Below are positions 16,331 to 17,500 of a stretch of DNA of 17,500 bases, piece after piece. Both the position numbers and the translations under genes were made by a program. Under the pieces are notes generated by a model that worked only from the letters and a program-made list of their open reading frames with translations, had not been told where the DNA came from and made no database searches. This DNA comes from Actinidia chinensis. Taxonomy: Eukaryota > Streptophyta > Magnoliopsida > Ericales > Actinidiaceae. The DNA lies in contig CM018903.1 in NCBI GenBank assembly GCA_009663005.1, positions 12,782,585 through 12,800,084 on the forward strand, written 5' to 3'. Each line of letters starts with the position of its first letter. Within the stretch, counting starts at the first letter, position 1.

Positions 16331-16429
16331 TATTTACGGTGCTAGGTTTTGGAGTCAAGTCAATACAATGACTTCGCTTATGATCATTGTTATTGGATTT
16401 ATTAAGGTCGCCACAGAAGAAACAAGAGG
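16331..16429 (+). CDS. Possible first coding exon of an unidentified gene
   Basis: A plausible acceptor (TTTAACAG, ending 16330) and donor (AGAGG|GTAGGT at 16430) bound a 99-base segment. An ATG at 16368 in the favourable context ACAATGAC opens MTSLMIIVIGFIKVATEE and stays open to the donor; unspliced it would stop at 16431-16433. The hydrophobic MIIVIGFI stretch could be the start of a signal or membrane segment. I do not recognise a protein family, and the rest of the gene is not visible. It could equally be untranslated or chance sequence. Confidence 0.22.
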
Positions 16430-16734
16430 GTAGGTGATTATAAATATCTTTGTTTGCTTACGAGAAATTAGATGACTAGAGGAAAGTATAACTAGACAGC
16501 CATATGAGTTTGATAATTCTAGTGTCTTATTCTTATTATCCCGTCTCTTGCGCAATTAAACTTGTTTTGTTGATAAGAAAAATAGGAATGTAGCACAGCG
16601 CATTTGCTGCAATCAATATCGCATATTTGTTTTCGATCTTAACGATGCATGACGAGGTCCCATTTGTCATATACCAGATTTTTAATTTTAGGATTCTACT
16701 GTTGCTTTATTTATTTAATCAAGTATTGAGTCTA
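16430..16734. other. Intergenic or intronic sequence, no gene seen
   Basis: AT-rich unique sequence. The minus-strand 66-codon frame at 16355-16555 overlaps the candidate exon and has no recognisable feature. Confidence 0.4.
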
Positions 16735-16881
16735 CGCTGTGTTTGGATTAAGGATTTGGTGAAGGAAACAAAAAAGGAAAGGGAAAAGTTAATAAGGATT
16801 TAATGGTTTAGATTTAATATTTTTTTAAGTTATATTTTTCCTCCACAAATTTCTCCCTAAATCCTTCATCCAAATATAGTG
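16735..16881. mobile_element. Small MITE-like inverted repeat (about 147 bp)
   Basis: The left arm CGCTGTGTTTGGATTAAGGA and the reverse complement of the right arm, CACTATATTTGGATGAAGGA, match closely, and the match continues as ATTTGG/ATTTAGGGAGAAA. The whole can fold into a long hairpin around an AT-rich loop. The size and the GTTTGGAT ends resemble MITEs common in plant introns and gene flanks. No target-site duplication could be settled, so the superfamily is open. Confidence 0.6.
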
Positions 16882-17120
16882 AACAGTGTTAGAAAATAGT
16901 GTGGGGATGGCTGGTTTACATCAGGGCCATTGATGATGATTCTCATTTTTTTCGATTATTTATAATTGAACAAAAAATAGATAGGAAGATATAAGAGCAT
17001 GAGAGAACAAAAAGAGATCCGGTTCTGTTATTAAATACAATGCACAAAGACAAATTGACATAATTGAGATTCCTCTAGGAATATAAGACATTGTTTTCAA
17101 AAAATTTTAACTTCATAAGG
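16882..17120. other. AT-rich sequence, no gene seen
   Basis: No open frame, repeat or motif of note. Confidence 0.5.
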
Positions 17121-17196
17121 TCATTGAACCATGACGCTTTGTTTTTATTGAATCAAGTTCATTGAAACCATGGCTTTGGTTTTATTGGAATCAAAC
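17121..17196. repeat. Two-copy tandem repeat, 38-bp unit
   Basis: TCATTGAACCATGACGCTTT at 17121 and TCATTGAAACCATGGCTTTG at 17159 start two adjacent units. Each continues with a TTTTTATTGAATCAA-like tail. Differences are a few substitutions and 1-base indels. Confidence 0.8.
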
Positions 17197-17500
17197 ATTA
17201 ATATTTTATTGATTAATTTTTTCAATTTTTTTTGTGTATTTCTTAGCTTCTCCATGTATTTCTCACCTTGATTAGACTAGAAAATAATGTACAAGGACAT
17301 GGCTTTCTGTTTATGGATTGGGTCACCAACTTATGCAAATGTACATTTCAGAGAAGTTTTTTTTTGCTTCTTATACCAATCTCTTGGAGCAAGCATAGCA
17401 TTTTTTGACATTTTCTTTTGAAGGAAGCTTTAAATGGCTACAATATTCCATATCATCAGTGGCCTTTTTGGGGTTCTAATCTGATGTGGGTAATCTTTTT
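17197..17500. other. T-rich sequence to window end, no gene called
   Basis: T-rich and intron-like. A short open stretch near 17415-17480 (ATGGCTACAATATTCC and onward) has a possible donor GTGGGTAAT after it, but the reading is too short to support an exon. Confidence 0.35.

Noticed and set aside
1..17500. tRNA, rRNA or other structured RNA genes
   Set aside because: No cloverleaf, rRNA core motif or snRNA-like box was recognised by eye on either strand; a covariance-model scan was not possible.

Overview
The window looks like intergenic nuclear DNA of a flowering plant. It is AT-rich, full of transposable elements and satellite-like arrays, with no operon-like gene spacing. I do not recognise the species and no intact host protein-coding gene can be assigned. 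Nearly all long open frames are fragments of decayed mobile elements or chance frames in repeats.

About two thirds of the window (roughly 630-11836) is the remains of one large Ty3/gypsy LTR retrotransposon of the Tat/Ogre type. On the + strand it reads: a plant-mobile-domain-like fragment (630-923), a linker and the protease (about 1290-1839, resuming at 2870-3010), a protease-RT linker (3010-4060), reverse transcriptase (4060-5110), RNase H (5110-5440), a second RNase H (5550-6000), integrase (6230-7200) and the polyprotein stop (7360-7362). The 3' untranslated region that follows is about 3.6 kb long and built from five unrelated tandem-repeat families (units of about 95, 40, 60, 200 and 30 bp). 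A polypurine tract (10981) and one 3' LTR (10992-11836) close the element. The 5' LTR is not in the window. Every coding domain is broken by frameshifts and stops, either from decay or from uncorrected indels in the assembly.

The protease is split by a nested, non-autonomous hAT-like element (1840-2861). It has a perfect 8-9 bp target-site duplication and two arrays of a GGCACG-rich motif. The first 560 bases are a T-rich tandem repeat.

Downstream of the LTR there is a short AT-rich stretch, a second hAT-like MITE (12134-12590), and then what looks like the 5' region of a host gene. A block of promoter/5' leader plus leader intron at 12895-14340 is repeated, diverged, at 14735-15690. Both copies keep matching candidate splice sites and a G-box, but only the first keeps a TATA box. 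Intron-like DNA with further short repeats continues to the end of the window. It contains one possible small first coding exon (16331-16429) and another small MITE (16735-16881). The gene these belong to is not identifiable from what is visible.
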